Positions 18,473 to 27,255 are shown, counted from the stretch's first letter. The stretch is DNA of 64,000 bases from Jiangella sp. DSM 45060 (GCF_900105175.1 NZ_LT629771.1:1922001-1986000); one strand, 5' to 3'. Translations and numbers: made by a program. The notes: a model not told the origin generated them from the sequence alone.

Positions 18473-19642
18473 TCAACGCCTCGACCGGAACCGGTGATAT
18501 CCGTGCGTTCCGGCCGTGCAGGCGACGGCCGCGGCGAGGCCGGCGAGCGGGGCACCGGGCACCCCGGCGATCGTCAGCGCGACGCCGAGCGCGGCGGCGG
18601 GCAGCCACATCGCGGCGCTGACGGGGCGCGGCGGGCGCCGCTGCCGCCGTCGGACCCGGGCCTCCCAGCCGAGCGGGACGACCAGAGGCGGCAGCACCGC
18701 GGCGAGCACCGTCAGCCAGGGGAGCAGGGCGTTCTCGAACCCGGTCGTCGCCACGGCCAGCCCGGCCACCCCGATGACCGCGGCGGCCGGCACCTCTCGC
18801 AACCCGGTCACCGAGCGCAGCGCCAGCCCGCCCGAGTGGAACGACGTCAGGCACGGCGCGGCGACCGCCACCACCACGAGCGCCGTCCCCAGGTCCGACG
18901 TGCGCAGGTGCGCCACGAGGTCGGCGGAGTCGCTGCGCAGCGCGATCATCGTCCCGGCCGTCGCCGCGACCAGCGTCGGCAGCACCAGGATCGCCGTACA
19001 CGCCCACAGGTCGCCGCGCCCGCGCAGCCCGGCGGTGAAGTCCGGCGCCCGCAGCCCGAACACCGCGACGTACCCGACGAACACCGCCACGTCGGTGAGC
19101 AGCGACGACGACGTCCCGAACCCGGCGTCCAGCGGGCCTTCACCAGCGGGGGAGCCGTGCGTGGCGATGACGACGATCAGCGCGAGCGCCGCCGCCGTCG
19201 TCACCAGCGCCAGCGCGTTCCAGCGGTGCTGGCCGGCCGCCGCGATCGCCAGCAGCGGCAGCCCCAGCACCACCACGCCGGCCCACTTCGGGACGTCCAG
19301 CAGCGACCCCAGCGCCGCGCCGCCCAGGCCCGCGTTGAAGCCCAGCCAGCCGGCCATCGCCAGCGCCATCAGCGTGCCGACCACCGTCCGGTCGCCGCGC
19401 GGCAGGTACGCCTCGAGCAGCTCCGCCAGCGGCCGGCCTTCACCGTACGGCGGCCGCAGCCCGAGCCGTCCGGGCACGAGCAGCAGCACCGTCATCGCGA
19501 CCCCGCCGAGGAGCAGGGCGCCGACCGGCACCGGGCCGTGGTGCCGGTCGGCGAGTCCTGCTCCGAGCACCAGCGCCGCCGGGCCGGTGCCGATCGCGAG
19601 CCACGCGCCGGCGGTGTTCCACCAGCGGCGCTCGGGCGTCAT
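18473..19642 (-). CDS. NCS1-like (cytosine/purine permease-type) membrane transporter
   Basis: This 389-residue protein has about eleven to twelve predicted hydrophobic spans. The opening WWNTAGAWLAIGTGPAALVLGAG and the pattern GWLGFNAGLGG and GYVAVFGLRAPDF resemble NCS1/CodB-type nucleobase or hydroxymethylpyrimidine permeases. The match is distant and the assignment is by general pattern only. Its ATG overlaps the ATPase stop by four bases, so it is the last gene of a coupled operon running cupin, ABC permease, binding protein, ATPase, this transporter. Two importers in one operon could take up the same type of heterocyclic solute or its precursor. The C-terminal third is alanine-rich. Confidence 0.65.
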   Translation of the reverse strand: MTPERRWWNTAGAWLAIGTGPAALVLGAGLADRHHGPVPVGALLLGGVAMTVLLLVPGRLGLRPPYGEGRPLAELLEAYLPRGDRTVVGTLMALAMAGWLGFNAGLGGAALGSLLDVPKWAGVVVLGLPLLAIAAAGQHRWNALALVTTAAALALIVVIATHGSPAGEGPLDAGFGTSSSLLTDVAVFVGYVAVFGLRAPDFTAGLRGRGDLWACTAILVLPTLVAATAGTMIALRSDSADLVAHLRTSDLGTALVVVAVAAPCLTSFHSGGLALRSVTGLREVPAAAVIGVAGLAVATTGFENALLPWLTVLAAVLPPLVVPLGWEARVRRRQRRPPRPVSAAMWLPAAALGVALTIAGVPGAPLAGLAAAVACTAGTHGYHRFRSRR

Positions 19643-20472
19643 CCGTGGTGGCCGCTGGCCCCCAGCAGCACCCGGATCTCGCGCGCCAGCTGCTCGAACG
19701 TCGGGCTGGACATGGTGGCGCCGTAGTCGCGGACCGCCGGCAGGCCGACGTCGTAGACCCGCTCGATGCGCCCCGGCCGCGGAGTCATCACGACCACCCG
19801 CTGGCCGAGGTAGACGGCCTCCGCGATGGAGTGCGTCACCAGCACGACCGTCGTGCCGGTCTCACGCCAGATGCGGTGCAGCTCGACGTTCATGTGCTCG
19901 CGGGTGAGCGCGTCCAGGGCGCCGAACGGCTCGTCCATGAGCAGCACCGGCGGCTCGTGCAGCAGCGCCCGGCACAGCGCCACGCGCTGCTGCATGCCGC
20001 CGGACAGCTCGTGCGGCAGCGCGCTCTCGAAGCCGGTCAGGCCGGTCAGCTCGATCAGCTGGTCGGCCCGGGCGGCGGCCGCGCGCTTGTCCATGTTGCG
20101 CATCTCCGCCTGCAGCAGGATGTTCGCCCGGACGCCGCGCCACTCCAGCAGCGCGGCCCGCTGGAAGGCGAACCCGATCTCCCGCTGCGGCCCGTTGACC
20201 TCGGTGCCGAGCAGCTTCACCTGCCCCGCGCTCGGCGGCACCAGCCCGGCGACGATCTTCAGCAGCGTCGACTTCCCGCAGCCCGACGGCCCGACGATGC
20301 TGACGAACTCGCCCGCCCCGACCGACAGCGAGACGTCGGTGAGCGCCGTCGTCCGCTTCCGCTTGCTGGTGAACGTGCAGGTGAGGTCCTTGATGTCGAT
20401 GGTCGTGGCGGGCCGCTGCCCGGCGGCGCCGGAAGGCTCGGTCGTCATGGTCTCCGTCATCCCCGTGCTCAC
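19639..20472 (-). CDS. ABC transporter ATP-binding protein (nitrate/sulfonate/pyrimidine-precursor family)
   Basis: This 277-residue ATPase belongs to the NrtD/SsuB/ThiZ-like family. It shows Walker A GPSGCGKST, Q-loop FAFQRAALLEW, signature LSGGMQQR, Walker B LLMDEPFGALD and VTHSIAEAVYLGQR. I chose GTG at 20472 because it overlaps the stop of the binding-protein gene (GTGA). ATG 20460, four codons on, is the alternative. It energises the permease at 21497 with the binding protein at 20469. All junctions in the operon overlap or nearly touch, so the subunits should be made together. Confidence 0.88.
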   Translation of the reverse strand: MSTGMTETMTTEPSGAAGQRPATTIDIKDLTCTFTSKRKRTTALTDVSLSVGAGEFVSIVGPSGCGKSTLLKIVAGLVPPSAGQVKLLGTEVNGPQREIGFAFQRAALLEWRGVRANILLQAEMRNMDKRAAAARADQLIELTGLTGFESALPHELSGGMQQRVALCRALLHEPPVLLMDEPFGALDALTREHMNVELHRIWRETGTTVVLVTHSIAEAVYLGQRVVVMTPRPGRIERVYDVGLPAVRDYGATMSSPTFEQLAREIRVLLGASGHHG

Positions 20473-21485
20473 CCGGCCTCGCCGAACGACGACTCCCAGT
20501 ACGTCCCCGGGTCGCCCGGGTCGGACAGCGAGCCGGCCTCGGACAGCAGGTCGATCGTCTCCTGCCACTGCTCCTCGGTGTTGACGCCGGGCGTGCCGGC
20601 CTCGTCCAGGCGGAGCAGGCCGATGCTCTGCTCCAGCTGGGCGCGCAGCACCTCGGCCGGCGGAGTCTCGTCGGCGCCCTCCTCCATGGCCGCGGCGGCG
20701 CCGTCCGGGTCCTCGGCGGCGGCCTCCCAGGCGCGCGCCGTCGCCCGCACGAACGCCTCGGCCAGCTCCGGGTTCTCGTCGATCGTCTTCTGGTGCGCGA
20801 TGATGCCGGTGCCGAGCAGGTTCATGCCCCAGTCGGTGTACAGCAGCGCGTCGACGTCCTTGCCGCTGAGGTCCTCGATGGTGGGGCCCTGGTCGTGGAA
20901 GAAGCCCATGATGACGTCGGCGCGGCCCTCGACCAGCGCCGCGATCTTGCCGGCCGGGTCGACGTTCACCACCTCGACGTCGTCCGGGTTGACGCCGTTG
21001 AGCTCCAGCCACGCCGGGAACGTCGCGTACATGGCGTCGCCCGGCGTCCCCGCGACCACCTTGCCGACGAGGTCGGCCGGCTCGCTGATGCCCTGGTCGG
21101 TGAAGAACTCCACCGACGCCGGTCCGGTCTGCAGGAACACCCCGAGGCTCTTGATCGGCATGCCCTCGGTGATGCCGTTGAGCAGCGGCGGCGTGTCGGC
21201 CCAGCCGAAGTCGGTCTGCGACTGCGCGACCTGCTGCACCGTCGTGCCCGAGCCGCTGCCCGGCCGGATCTCCAGGTCGATGCCCTCTTCTTCGTAGATG
21301 CCCTCGGCGACGCCGTAGTAGAACGGCGCGTGCTCGCCGTACGGGACCCAGTTCAGGGTCAGCGACACCTCGGTCAGTTCGCCGCCGCCCTCGCCGTCGC
21401 TCGCGGCGGTGGTGTCGTCGTCACCGCCGCAGGCGGACAGCACGAGAAGTGCCACGGCCGAGGTGGCCAGCAGGCTGCGTCGCAT
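20469..21485 (-). CDS. NMT1/THI5-like ABC transporter substrate-binding lipoprotein
   Basis: This 338-residue binding protein resembles the ThiY/RibY/SsuA group. The signal MRRSLLATSAVALLVLSAC ends in a lipobox. The mature part opens with the family pattern LTLNWVPYGEHAPFYYGVAEG and has the hinge region with FGWADTPPLLNGI. Proteins of this group bind heterocycles such as formyl-aminopyrimidine or riboflavin, or small sulfonates; the exact ligand cannot be read here. Start 21485 has AAAGGG before it. An in-frame ATG at 21500 overlaps the permease stop (ATGA) and would add five residues. The neighbouring cupin and NCS1-like permease favour a ring-shaped nutrient. Confidence 0.82.
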   Translation of the reverse strand: MRRSLLATSAVALLVLSACGGDDDTTAASDGEGGGELTEVSLTLNWVPYGEHAPFYYGVAEGIYEEEGIDLEIRPGSGSGTTVQQVAQSQTDFGWADTPPLLNGITEGMPIKSLGVFLQTGPASVEFFTDQGISEPADLVGKVVAGTPGDAMYATFPAWLELNGVNPDDVEVVNVDPAGKIAALVEGRADVIMGFFHDQGPTIEDLSGKDVDALLYTDWGMNLLGTGIIAHQKTIDENPELAEAFVRATARAWEAAAEDPDGAAAAMEEGADETPPAEVLRAQLEQSIGLLRLDEAGTPGVNTEEQWQETIDLLSEAGSLSDPGDPGTYWESSFGEAG

Positions 21486-21496
21486 GGTGGACCCTT

Positions 21497-22369
21497 TCAT
21501 GACGTCGTGAGGGGTACGCCCTGGCGCCGGCTGGCGTGCCAGGGGATGAGCAGCTTCTCCGCGACCTCGACCACGACGAACAGGACGACGCCGAGGGCGG
21601 ACATCAGGATCAGGTCGGCGAACAGCAGCGACGAGTTCAGGTTGCCGCTGGCCAGCAGCAGCACGTACCCGAGCCCTTCGTCGGCGCCGACGAACTCGCC
21701 GACCACCGCGCCGACGACGGCCAGCGTCACGGCCACCTTCAGGCCCGACAGCAGGTGCGGCAGCGCGTTCGGGAACCGGATCTTCCGGAACGTCTTCCAC
21801 CGGCTGGCGCCCATCGTCGCGGACAGGTCCAGCAGCTCCGGATCGGTGGAGCGCAGGCCCGCGACCCCGGAGACCACGATCGGGAAGAACGCGATCAGCA
21901 CCGCCAGGATCACCTTCGGCATCGGCCCGAACCCGAACCAGACGACGAGGATCGGCGCGATCGCGATCTTCGGGATCACCTGCGCGAACAGGATCAGCGG
22001 ATACAGCGCCTTCTCCAGCGTCGGCGAATACACGATGAGCACCGCCGCCAGCAGCCCGATCGCCGCCGCCAGCAGGAAGCCCACCACCGTCTCGTACGTC
22101 GTCACCCACGTGTGCCGGGCGAGCATCTCGCGCTCCTCGACCAACTCGTTCGCGACGTCGCCCGGGGTGGGCACCAGGTAGGCGGGGAAGACCTCCGCCG
22201 CCGTGACCGCCCACCAGCCGAACCCCAGCAGGAGCAGCAGCAGGGCCGGCCGCCAGGCGGCGTCGAGGAGCTGGATCGCGCGCTGGCCCGCGGTGCGCCG
22301 GGCGGGCGCGTCGTCGTCGGGGTCGGTGGCCGGCGGCGCGGCCGCGGCCCGGGGGATCACGTCAGGCAT
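21497..22369 (-). CDS. ABC transporter permease (nitrate/sulfonate/pyrimidine-precursor family)
   Basis: This 290-residue inner-membrane permease has six or so spans. The SsuC/ThiX-type BPD domain is marked by the EAA loop DLSATMGASRWKTFRKIRFP and the end GLGYVLLLASGNLNSSLLFA. The first 35 residues are an alanine/proline/aspartate-rich cytoplasmic tail. Its ATG at 22369 lies inside the last codons of the cupin gene (8-base overlap), so the two are translationally linked. It works with the binding protein and ATPase that follow. Confidence 0.88.
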   Translation of the reverse strand: MPDVIPRAAAAPPATDPDDDAPARRTAGQRAIQLLDAAWRPALLLLLLGFGWWAVTAAEVFPAYLVPTPGDVANELVEEREMLARHTWVTTYETVVGFLLAAAIGLLAAVLIVYSPTLEKALYPLILFAQVIPKIAIAPILVVWFGFGPMPKVILAVLIAFFPIVVSGVAGLRSTDPELLDLSATMGASRWKTFRKIRFPNALPHLLSGLKVAVTLAVVGAVVGEFVGADEGLGYVLLLASGNLNSSLLFADLILMSALGVVLFVVVEVAEKLLIPWHASRRQGVPLTTS

Positions 22370-22724
22370 CGAAGTACTCGTCCTCGTCGTCGGCGGCGGG
22401 GATGGCGACGACCAGCGCGCGGAGCTCGCCGATCGCGCGGTGCCGGGTGCCCGGCGGGATCAGGAACGCGCTCATCGGGCCGGCCTCGTGCGTGACGCCG
22501 TCCAGCTCCACCTGGCCCTCGCCCTCCAGGACCACGTAGATCTCGGTGGCCTTGCGGTGGTAGTGGCTGATCGCCGCGTCGACGTCGAGCAGATGCACGC
22601 TCGCCGTCCCCGGCTCCACGTCCACGAACGCCCGGCGGGTCTGCCCGCAGGAGCACGAGCGCGGCTCGATCGCATCGAGCCTGGCCGTGGCGGGTGCGTT
22701 CGGGGCGGTCGAGGGTGCGGCCAT
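22362..22724 (-). CDS. Small cupin-domain protein leading the uptake operon
   Basis: This 120-residue single-domain cupin has the metal-type motif SHYHRKATEIYVVLEGEG and the second box FLIPPGTRHRA. The N-terminal segment contains a cysteine pair (SCSCGQTRRAFVD), unusual for small cupins and possibly a metal or redox site. AAGGAGG stands 7 bases before ATG 22724. It is the first gene of the five-gene operon and lies just below a LacI-type operator. A role in sensing or processing the imported compound is plausible but not shown. Confidence 0.8.
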   Translation of the reverse strand: MAAPSTAPNAPATARLDAIEPRSCSCGQTRRAFVDVEPGTASVHLLDVDAAISHYHRKATEIYVVLEGEGQVELDGVTHEAGPMSAFLIPPGTRHRAIGELRALVVAIPAADDEDEYFDA

Positions 22725-22752
22725 TCGCGCCTCCTTGCGGAAGTACGTCGGT

Positions 22753-22766
22753 GGAAAACGCTTTCC
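22753..22766. promoter_or_regulatory. LacI-family operator upstream of the cupin/ABC operon
   Basis: GGAAAACGCTTTCC fits the LacI/GalR palindrome with one mismatch and lies 28 bases above the cupin start. Together with the site at 18420 it suggests that one sugar- or metabolite-responsive repressor controls both minus-strand units. Confidence 0.75.
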
Positions 22767-22940
22767 TGTGTCGGCCGACGTTACCGGTGTGTTGGCGAGG
22801 TGGTCAAGGGTCCGGTCCGTCCGGATCGCCCGGTGGTGCGACGGCTGCGGCGGCCCGTCGTGCCTGCCTGCGCGGCTGTCCCCAGGCGACCTTCTCCTGC
22901 GTCGGCTGGATGTACCCGGCTACGAGGAATGGAGCGACAC

Positions 22941-23753
22941 ATGAGCAAGGTCTGGTTCGTCACCGGTGCGTCCCGCGGCCTGGGCCGCCAGTTCGTCGAG
23001 GCCGCGTTGTCCCGCGGTGACCAGGTGGCCGCCGCCGCCCACGGCGACGCGGTGCTTCCGCTCGCGGTGGACGTGACCGACCCGGCCGCCGTCTCAGCCG
23101 GCGTCCAGCGCGCCGCCGAGCACTTCGGCCGTCTGGACGTCGTCGTGAACAACGCGGCCTACGGGCTGCTCGGCGCCGTGGAGGAGGTGACCGAGCAGCA
23201 GCTGCGCGACCAGTTCGAGACCAACCTGCTCGGCCCGCTCCGGGTGGTCCTGGCCGCCCTGCCCCACCTGCGCGCCCAAGGAGGCGGGCACATCATCCAG
23301 ATCTCCTCGATCGGCGGCCTCGCCGTGTTCCCGCTCGGTGGCGGATACGTCGCCTCCAAATGGGCGCTGGAAGGGCTGAGCGAGACCCTCGCCCAAGAGG
23401 TCGCCGGCTTCGGCGTCAAGGTGACCCTGGTCGAGCCCAGCACGTACGCCACCGAGGGGTACAGCGACGGCGCCGCCGGCGGCGTCCATGCCGAGCCCAT
23501 GCCGCAGTACGACGGGTTGCGGGCCGGCTTCGCCGAGTTCACCGAGACCGTCGAGTTCGGCGACCCCGCCGCGGCCGGCCAGGCGATCCTCGAGCTCGCC
23601 GACGCGGAGGACCCGCCGCTGCGGGTGTTCTTCGGCATCCAGGGCCACCAGATCGTCCCGCAGGTCTACGCCGACCGGCTCGCGACGTGGGCCGAGTGGC
23701 AGGGCTTGGCGGAGCGGGCGCACCGGCTCACTCCGGACGCCGCTCGTGGGTGA
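22941..23753 (+). CDS. Short-chain dehydrogenase/reductase with an apparent deletion in the cofactor loop
   Basis: This 270-residue SDR oxidoreductase has the cofactor glycine motif TGASRGLG (residues 8-15), the NNAAYG stabilising motif, the catalytic serine in ISSIGG, and the YVASK tyrosine/lysine pair. Close relatives, as I remember them, continue GDRVAATAR...LVAAHGDAVLPL between beta-2 and beta-3. Here the text goes straight from GDQVAA to AAHGDAVLPL, so about twelve residues seem to be missing, including the arginine that usually favours NADP. The catalytic residues remain. Start ATG 22941 has GGAG upstream; an ATG at 22929 would add four residues. It reads away from the cupin operon. The substrate is unknown. 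Confidence 0.85.
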   Translation: MSKVWFVTGASRGLGRQFVEAALSRGDQVAAAAHGDAVLPLAVDVTDPAAVSAGVQRAAEHFGRLDVVVNNAAYGLLGAVEEVTEQQLRDQFETNLLGPLRVVLAALPHLRAQGGGHIIQISSIGGLAVFPLGGGYVASKWALEGLSETLAQEVAGFGVKVTLVEPSTYATEGYSDGAAGGVHAEPMPQYDGLRAGFAEFTETVEFGDPAAAGQAILELADAEDPPLRVFFGIQGHQIVPQVYADRLATWAEWQGLAERAHRLTPDAARG

Positions 23754-23800
23754 CGTTCCTGGCGGTCACGGCATCCTGGGAGGCTGGGTGCGCTCGTTCG

Positions 23801-26512
23801 TCAGGCGGTGGGTGGCGGTGGAGGCGGCGGCGTGCCGGGCGGCACCCCGACCACCCGCACCGGCGCGCGCGTCTTCGCGGCCGCCGGCGGTGGTGGCGGC
23901 GGGGGAGGCGGCAGCTCCGCCCCGTTCACCCGCGAACGCTCCGGCCGCGAGACGCCGTTCGGTGGGGTAGCGCCGTTCGGTGGTGTGGCGGCGGGCGGCG
24001 CCGGGTCGCGCTCGGTCCGTGCCGGGTCGCGGTCGGCGCGTGCCGCGTCCGAGGCGGGCCGGCCGAACCGTCCTCGCACCGAGTCGCGCAGCCGCCGGCC
24101 CCACGGCGGGCCGGAGGCTGTGGTGTCGCGGGCTGGCGTGGGCCGGTCCTTCGGCGGGCTGGCCGGTGGCGGTGCTGGCGGTCCGGCCGCGGCGGCGTCG
24201 CTGGCCGGCGACGTGTCGCGGGCTGGCGTGGGTTGGGCCGGCTCGGGCCGGTGCTTCGGCGGGCTGGCCGGTGGCGGTGCTGGCGGGCCGGGCGCTGTAG
24301 TGTCGCGGGCTGGCTCGGGCCCGTGCTTCGGCGGGCTGGCCGGCGACGTGTCGTGGGCTGGCGTGGACTGGGCCGGGGGGCCGGGCGCTGTGGTGTCGCG
24401 TGCTGGCTCGGGCCGGTGCTTCGGCGGGCTGGCCGGTGGCGGGGCCGGCGGGCCGGCCGCGGCGGCATCGCGGGCCGGCGGGCTGGCCGGCGTCGGCTCG
24501 ACGCGGGGCATGGAGGCGCCGCCCTTGCCAGGAGCCGTCCCGGGCCCCTTCGGCGGCGTGCTCCTCCGGATCGTCGGTGCGGCCTGCTGGCCGTTGGTGC
24601 TCTCGTCCTCGTCGAGCCGCTCCAGCCTGATCACCGTCAGCCGTCGCAGCGCGTCGCGGCGGGCCCACGGCACGACCTCCTGGGGGTCGTGCTGCGGACT
24701 GGGCTCCTCGGCCGGCGACGGCGGCGGATCGGCCGGTCGTTCCTCGCCGAGCTGCTCCAGCCGCTTCGAGGTCAGCCTGCGCAGCGAGTCGCGGGCCCGG
24801 ATCCACGCCGGTCCGCTCTGCTCCTCGCGCGGCTCGGCCTTCGGCGCCTCGCCCGGCGCGTCCTTCTCGGCCTCCTCCAGCCGCGTCGTCGTCAGGCGCC
24901 GCAGGGTGTCGCGGGCGCGCATCCACGCCGGCCCGCTCTGCTCCTCGGCCGGTTCGGGCGTGGGCTCCGCTTCCGCGGCGGGCTGCGGCTCGGCGACGGG
25001 CTGCGGCCGGGCGTCCGGTTCCGGCGGAGCGGACGTCGCGCGACGGAAGGCCGTCCGGATCCTGGCGCGCCACGGCACCGCCGGTCCGGCCGCGACGGGC
25101 TGCTCCGCATCGGACTCGGCGTCAGCGGGGTCGGGCCAAGCCGCCGCGATCCGCCGGCTGACGGCGCGGCGCAGCTCCAACTTCGACCGGGTCCGTCCGC
25201 TCGGCGCCGCCGACGCCTCGCCGGCGGCCGGCTTGGCGGCCACGGTCGGTTCTACCGCCTTCCGCGCTGTGGAGACCTCGCCGGTCGCCGTCTCGGTGGC
25301 GCTCGGTGGTGCGGCCGTCTCAGCGGCAACAGGTTCGGCGGCCTTCGGTTCGGCGGCGGCCGGCTCGGTGGACGCAGGCGGCGCGGGGCTAGCCGGCTGG
25401 TCGGGTGCGGCGGACTCGGGCCGCTGTCGTGCGCCGCCGAGCCGCTGGGCGATCGCCGCACGGAACCTGGACCACCCGGACCCGGCAGCATCCTCCGGCG
25501 CCGCGGGTTCGCGATGCCGGCCCCGCGGCTCCGTCGATTCCGTCGGCTCCGCCTCGGCCGCCTCCTTCGCCTCGTCCCTCGCGCGCGGTGGCGCGGCGTA
25601 CCGGCGCCGGACGACGCCGGACGGGTGGCTCGCCGACATCGCGGCGACGCTCGTGGACCGCGCCTGGAGCTCCGGCTCCGCTGTGGCGGGTTCCGGCTCG
25701 GGGTCGATGGGCTGCGGCTCGGCCGGACGGTCAGCAGACGCCTGTGGTGCGAGCTGCGGCTCCGCTGCGGCGGGTTCCGGCTCGGGGTCGACGGGCTGCG
25801 GGGCGGCAGGCGGCTGTTCCGGCGCGGGCTGAGCGGCCGATGCCGCGGGCTCGGGCTCGTGCACCGGCGGGGCGGCCACAGGCTCTGTCTCGGGCGCGGT
25901 CTCCGGCTCCGGGGCACGAGTGGCCGCCGCGGCGGCGTCGGCAGCACCAGCGGGCGCTGCGGCGACGACAGGAGCAGGGGCAGCGGGCAGGTCCGCCGGC
26001 TGCGAGGGCGGCACAGGCGAAGGGCGACGCCGGGGCGGGCCGAAGCGGCGCCGGACGGCGACCCGCAGGCGGACGCGGGCTCGATCGGCGATCGCGAGGG
26101 TCGCCAGCGCCCCCGTCGCCCCGACGACGAGGGTGGCGACGGCGCGGAGCTCGGACGGGAGACGGACCAGCGGGCCCCAGCCCTCGAACGTCCCCAGCGC
26201 GGCGAGCCCGGCCAGGACGGCCGCGACGACGATGCCGCCGCGGTGCGGGCGGGGGACCTCGGGCGGCGGCTGGGCCTCCCACGCGATCAGCCCGCCCATC
26301 GCCGCCAGCGCGAAGCCCAGCACGCTGCCGAGCCCGCCGAGGTCGGCGATGCCCATGATCAGGCCCGCGGTGACCAGCAGCCGCACCGGCAGGCCGGCAC
26401 GGTCGTGGTGGCGCGCGGGGAGCCAGGCGACGATGGTGCCGAGGCCGAGCAGCAGCACCACACCGGCGACGGTGAGGAGGAAGCTGTTGTCGGCGTCGAA
26501 CATATCCGACAT
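23801..26512 (-). CDS. Large membrane-anchored, proline/alanine-rich protein with repeated basic helices (unknown function)
   Basis: I do not recognise this 903-residue protein. The first 145 residues hold four or five membrane spans, from FLLTVAGVVLLLGLGTIVAWL on. The rest is a disordered Pro/Ala/Glu-rich tail in which short basic, tryptophan-containing amphipathic segments recur. They lie near residues 343, 439, 478, 526, 566, 614 and 801. The two clearest are SGPAWMRARDTLRRLT and SGPAWIRARDSLRRLT. From about 690 a Pro-rich repeat, ARDTTAPGPPAPPPASPPKH, occurs several times, and the end has runs of eight to ten prolines. It lies back to back with the extradiol-like gene (57 bases apart) and converges on the SDR. 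The codon pattern supports translation. A scaffold or membrane/nucleic-acid contact role is only a guess. Confidence 0.7.
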   Translation of the reverse strand: MSDMFDADNSFLLTVAGVVLLLGLGTIVAWLPARHHDRAGLPVRLLVTAGLIMGIADLGGLGSVLGFALAAMGGLIAWEAQPPPEVPRPHRGGIVVAAVLAGLAALGTFEGWGPLVRLPSELRAVATLVVGATGALATLAIADRARVRLRVAVRRRFGPPRRRPSPVPPSQPADLPAAPAPVVAAAPAGAADAAAAATRAPEPETAPETEPVAAPPVHEPEPAASAAQPAPEQPPAAPQPVDPEPEPAAAEPQLAPQASADRPAEPQPIDPEPEPATAEPELQARSTSVAAMSASHPSGVVRRRYAAPPRARDEAKEAAEAEPTESTEPRGRHREPAAPEDAAGSGWSRFRAAIAQRLGGARQRPESAAPDQPASPAPPASTEPAAAEPKAAEPVAAETAAPPSATETATGEVSTARKAVEPTVAAKPAAGEASAAPSGRTRSKLELRRAVSRRIAAAWPDPADAESDAEQPVAAGPAVPWRARIRTAFRRATSAPPEPDARPQPVAEPQPAAEAEPTPEPAEEQSGPAWMRARDTLRRLTTTRLEEAEKDAPGEAPKAEPREEQSGPAWIRARDSLRRLTSKRLEQLGEERPADPPPSPAEEPSPQHDPQEVVPWARRDALRRLTVIRLERLDEDESTNGQQAAPTIRRSTPPKGPGTAPGKGGASMPRVEPTPASPPARDAAAAGPPAPPPASPPKHRPEPARDTTAPGPPAQSTPAHDTSPASPPKHGPEPARDTTAPGPPAPPPASPPKHRPEPAQPTPARDTSPASDAAAAGPPAPPPASPPKDRPTPARDTTASGPPWGRRLRDSVRGRFGRPASDAARADRDPARTERDPAPPAATPPNGATPPNGVSRPERSRVNGAELPPPPPPPPPAAAKTRAPVRVVGVPPGTPPPPPPPTA

Positions 26513-26568
26513 TCGACCATGAAGAAGGGCGGTGGCGCAGCCGGGCCGCGCCGCATCTAGGCTGGAGT

Positions 26569-27255
26569 GTGCTCATCGCCGCTGCGATCTGCCCGTATCC
26601 GCCGCTTATGGTGGCCTCCGACGACCCCCGGATGGACGACGTCCGGGCGGCCTGCTGGTCCGCACTGGACGACCTGCGCGCGGCCAGCCCGGACCTCCTC
26701 GTGGTGGTCGGCCCGGGTGAGACGACGGCCGACGAGGCGGGACGGGCGGGCAGTCTGAGCGCCTACGGCCTCGACGTCACCGTCGCGCTCCCGGACGCCG
26801 GCGACGAGACGATGCCGCTGTCGCTCAGCGTCGGCGCCTGGCTGCTGCAGCGCGACGGCTGGGAGGGGCCGGTGGCGACGGCGACGGTGGCCGGCGACGC
26901 GGACGACGGCGACGGCGACGGCGTCGAGCTGGGCCGGCGGCTCGCGGGCCGGGCCGACCGGGTCGCGCTGCTGGTGATGGCCGACGGGTCGCCGCTGCGG
27001 GCCGACACCACGCCGGCCGACCTGCGGCGGCGGGCCGAGCGCTACGACGCCGCGGTGACGGCCGCCCTGCGTGACGGCGATCCGCGAGTGCTGCTGGGCC
27101 TCGACGCGGACACGGAGGCGGGGTCGCCGGGACGCCAGGCGCTGCGGGTGCTCGCGGGCGCCGCCGACGACGGGCTGTTCGACGCCCGGGTGGGCTACGA
27201 CGCCGCACCGTACGGCGTCGGCTACCTGGTCGGCGTCTGGGAGCGGCACGGCTGA
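26569..27255 (+). CDS. Class III extradiol dioxygenase subunit B-like protein (conserved in actinomycetes)
   Basis: This 228-residue protein has the LigB-like fold: MLIAAAICPYPPLMV at the start, LLVVVGPGE, VALLVMADGS and a C-terminal YGVGYLVG. The histidines that bind iron in true extradiol enzymes are not evident: the opening has CPYPP where active enzymes carry a metal-binding HxP motif. It may therefore not be a dioxygenase. In many actinomycetes a gene of this type lies between miaB and miaA, as here. The start is GTG 26569. Its stop lies in a terminator hairpin shared with the small convergent gene. Confidence 0.8.
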   Translation: MLIAAAICPYPPLMVASDDPRMDDVRAACWSALDDLRAASPDLLVVVGPGETTADEAGRAGSLSAYGLDVTVALPDAGDETMPLSLSVGAWLLQRDGWEGPVATATVAGDADDGDGDGVELGRRLAGRADRVALLVMADGSPLRADTTPADLRRRAERYDAAVTAALRDGDPRVLLGLDADTEAGSPGRQALRVLAGAADDGLFDARVGYDAAPYGVGYLVGVWERHG

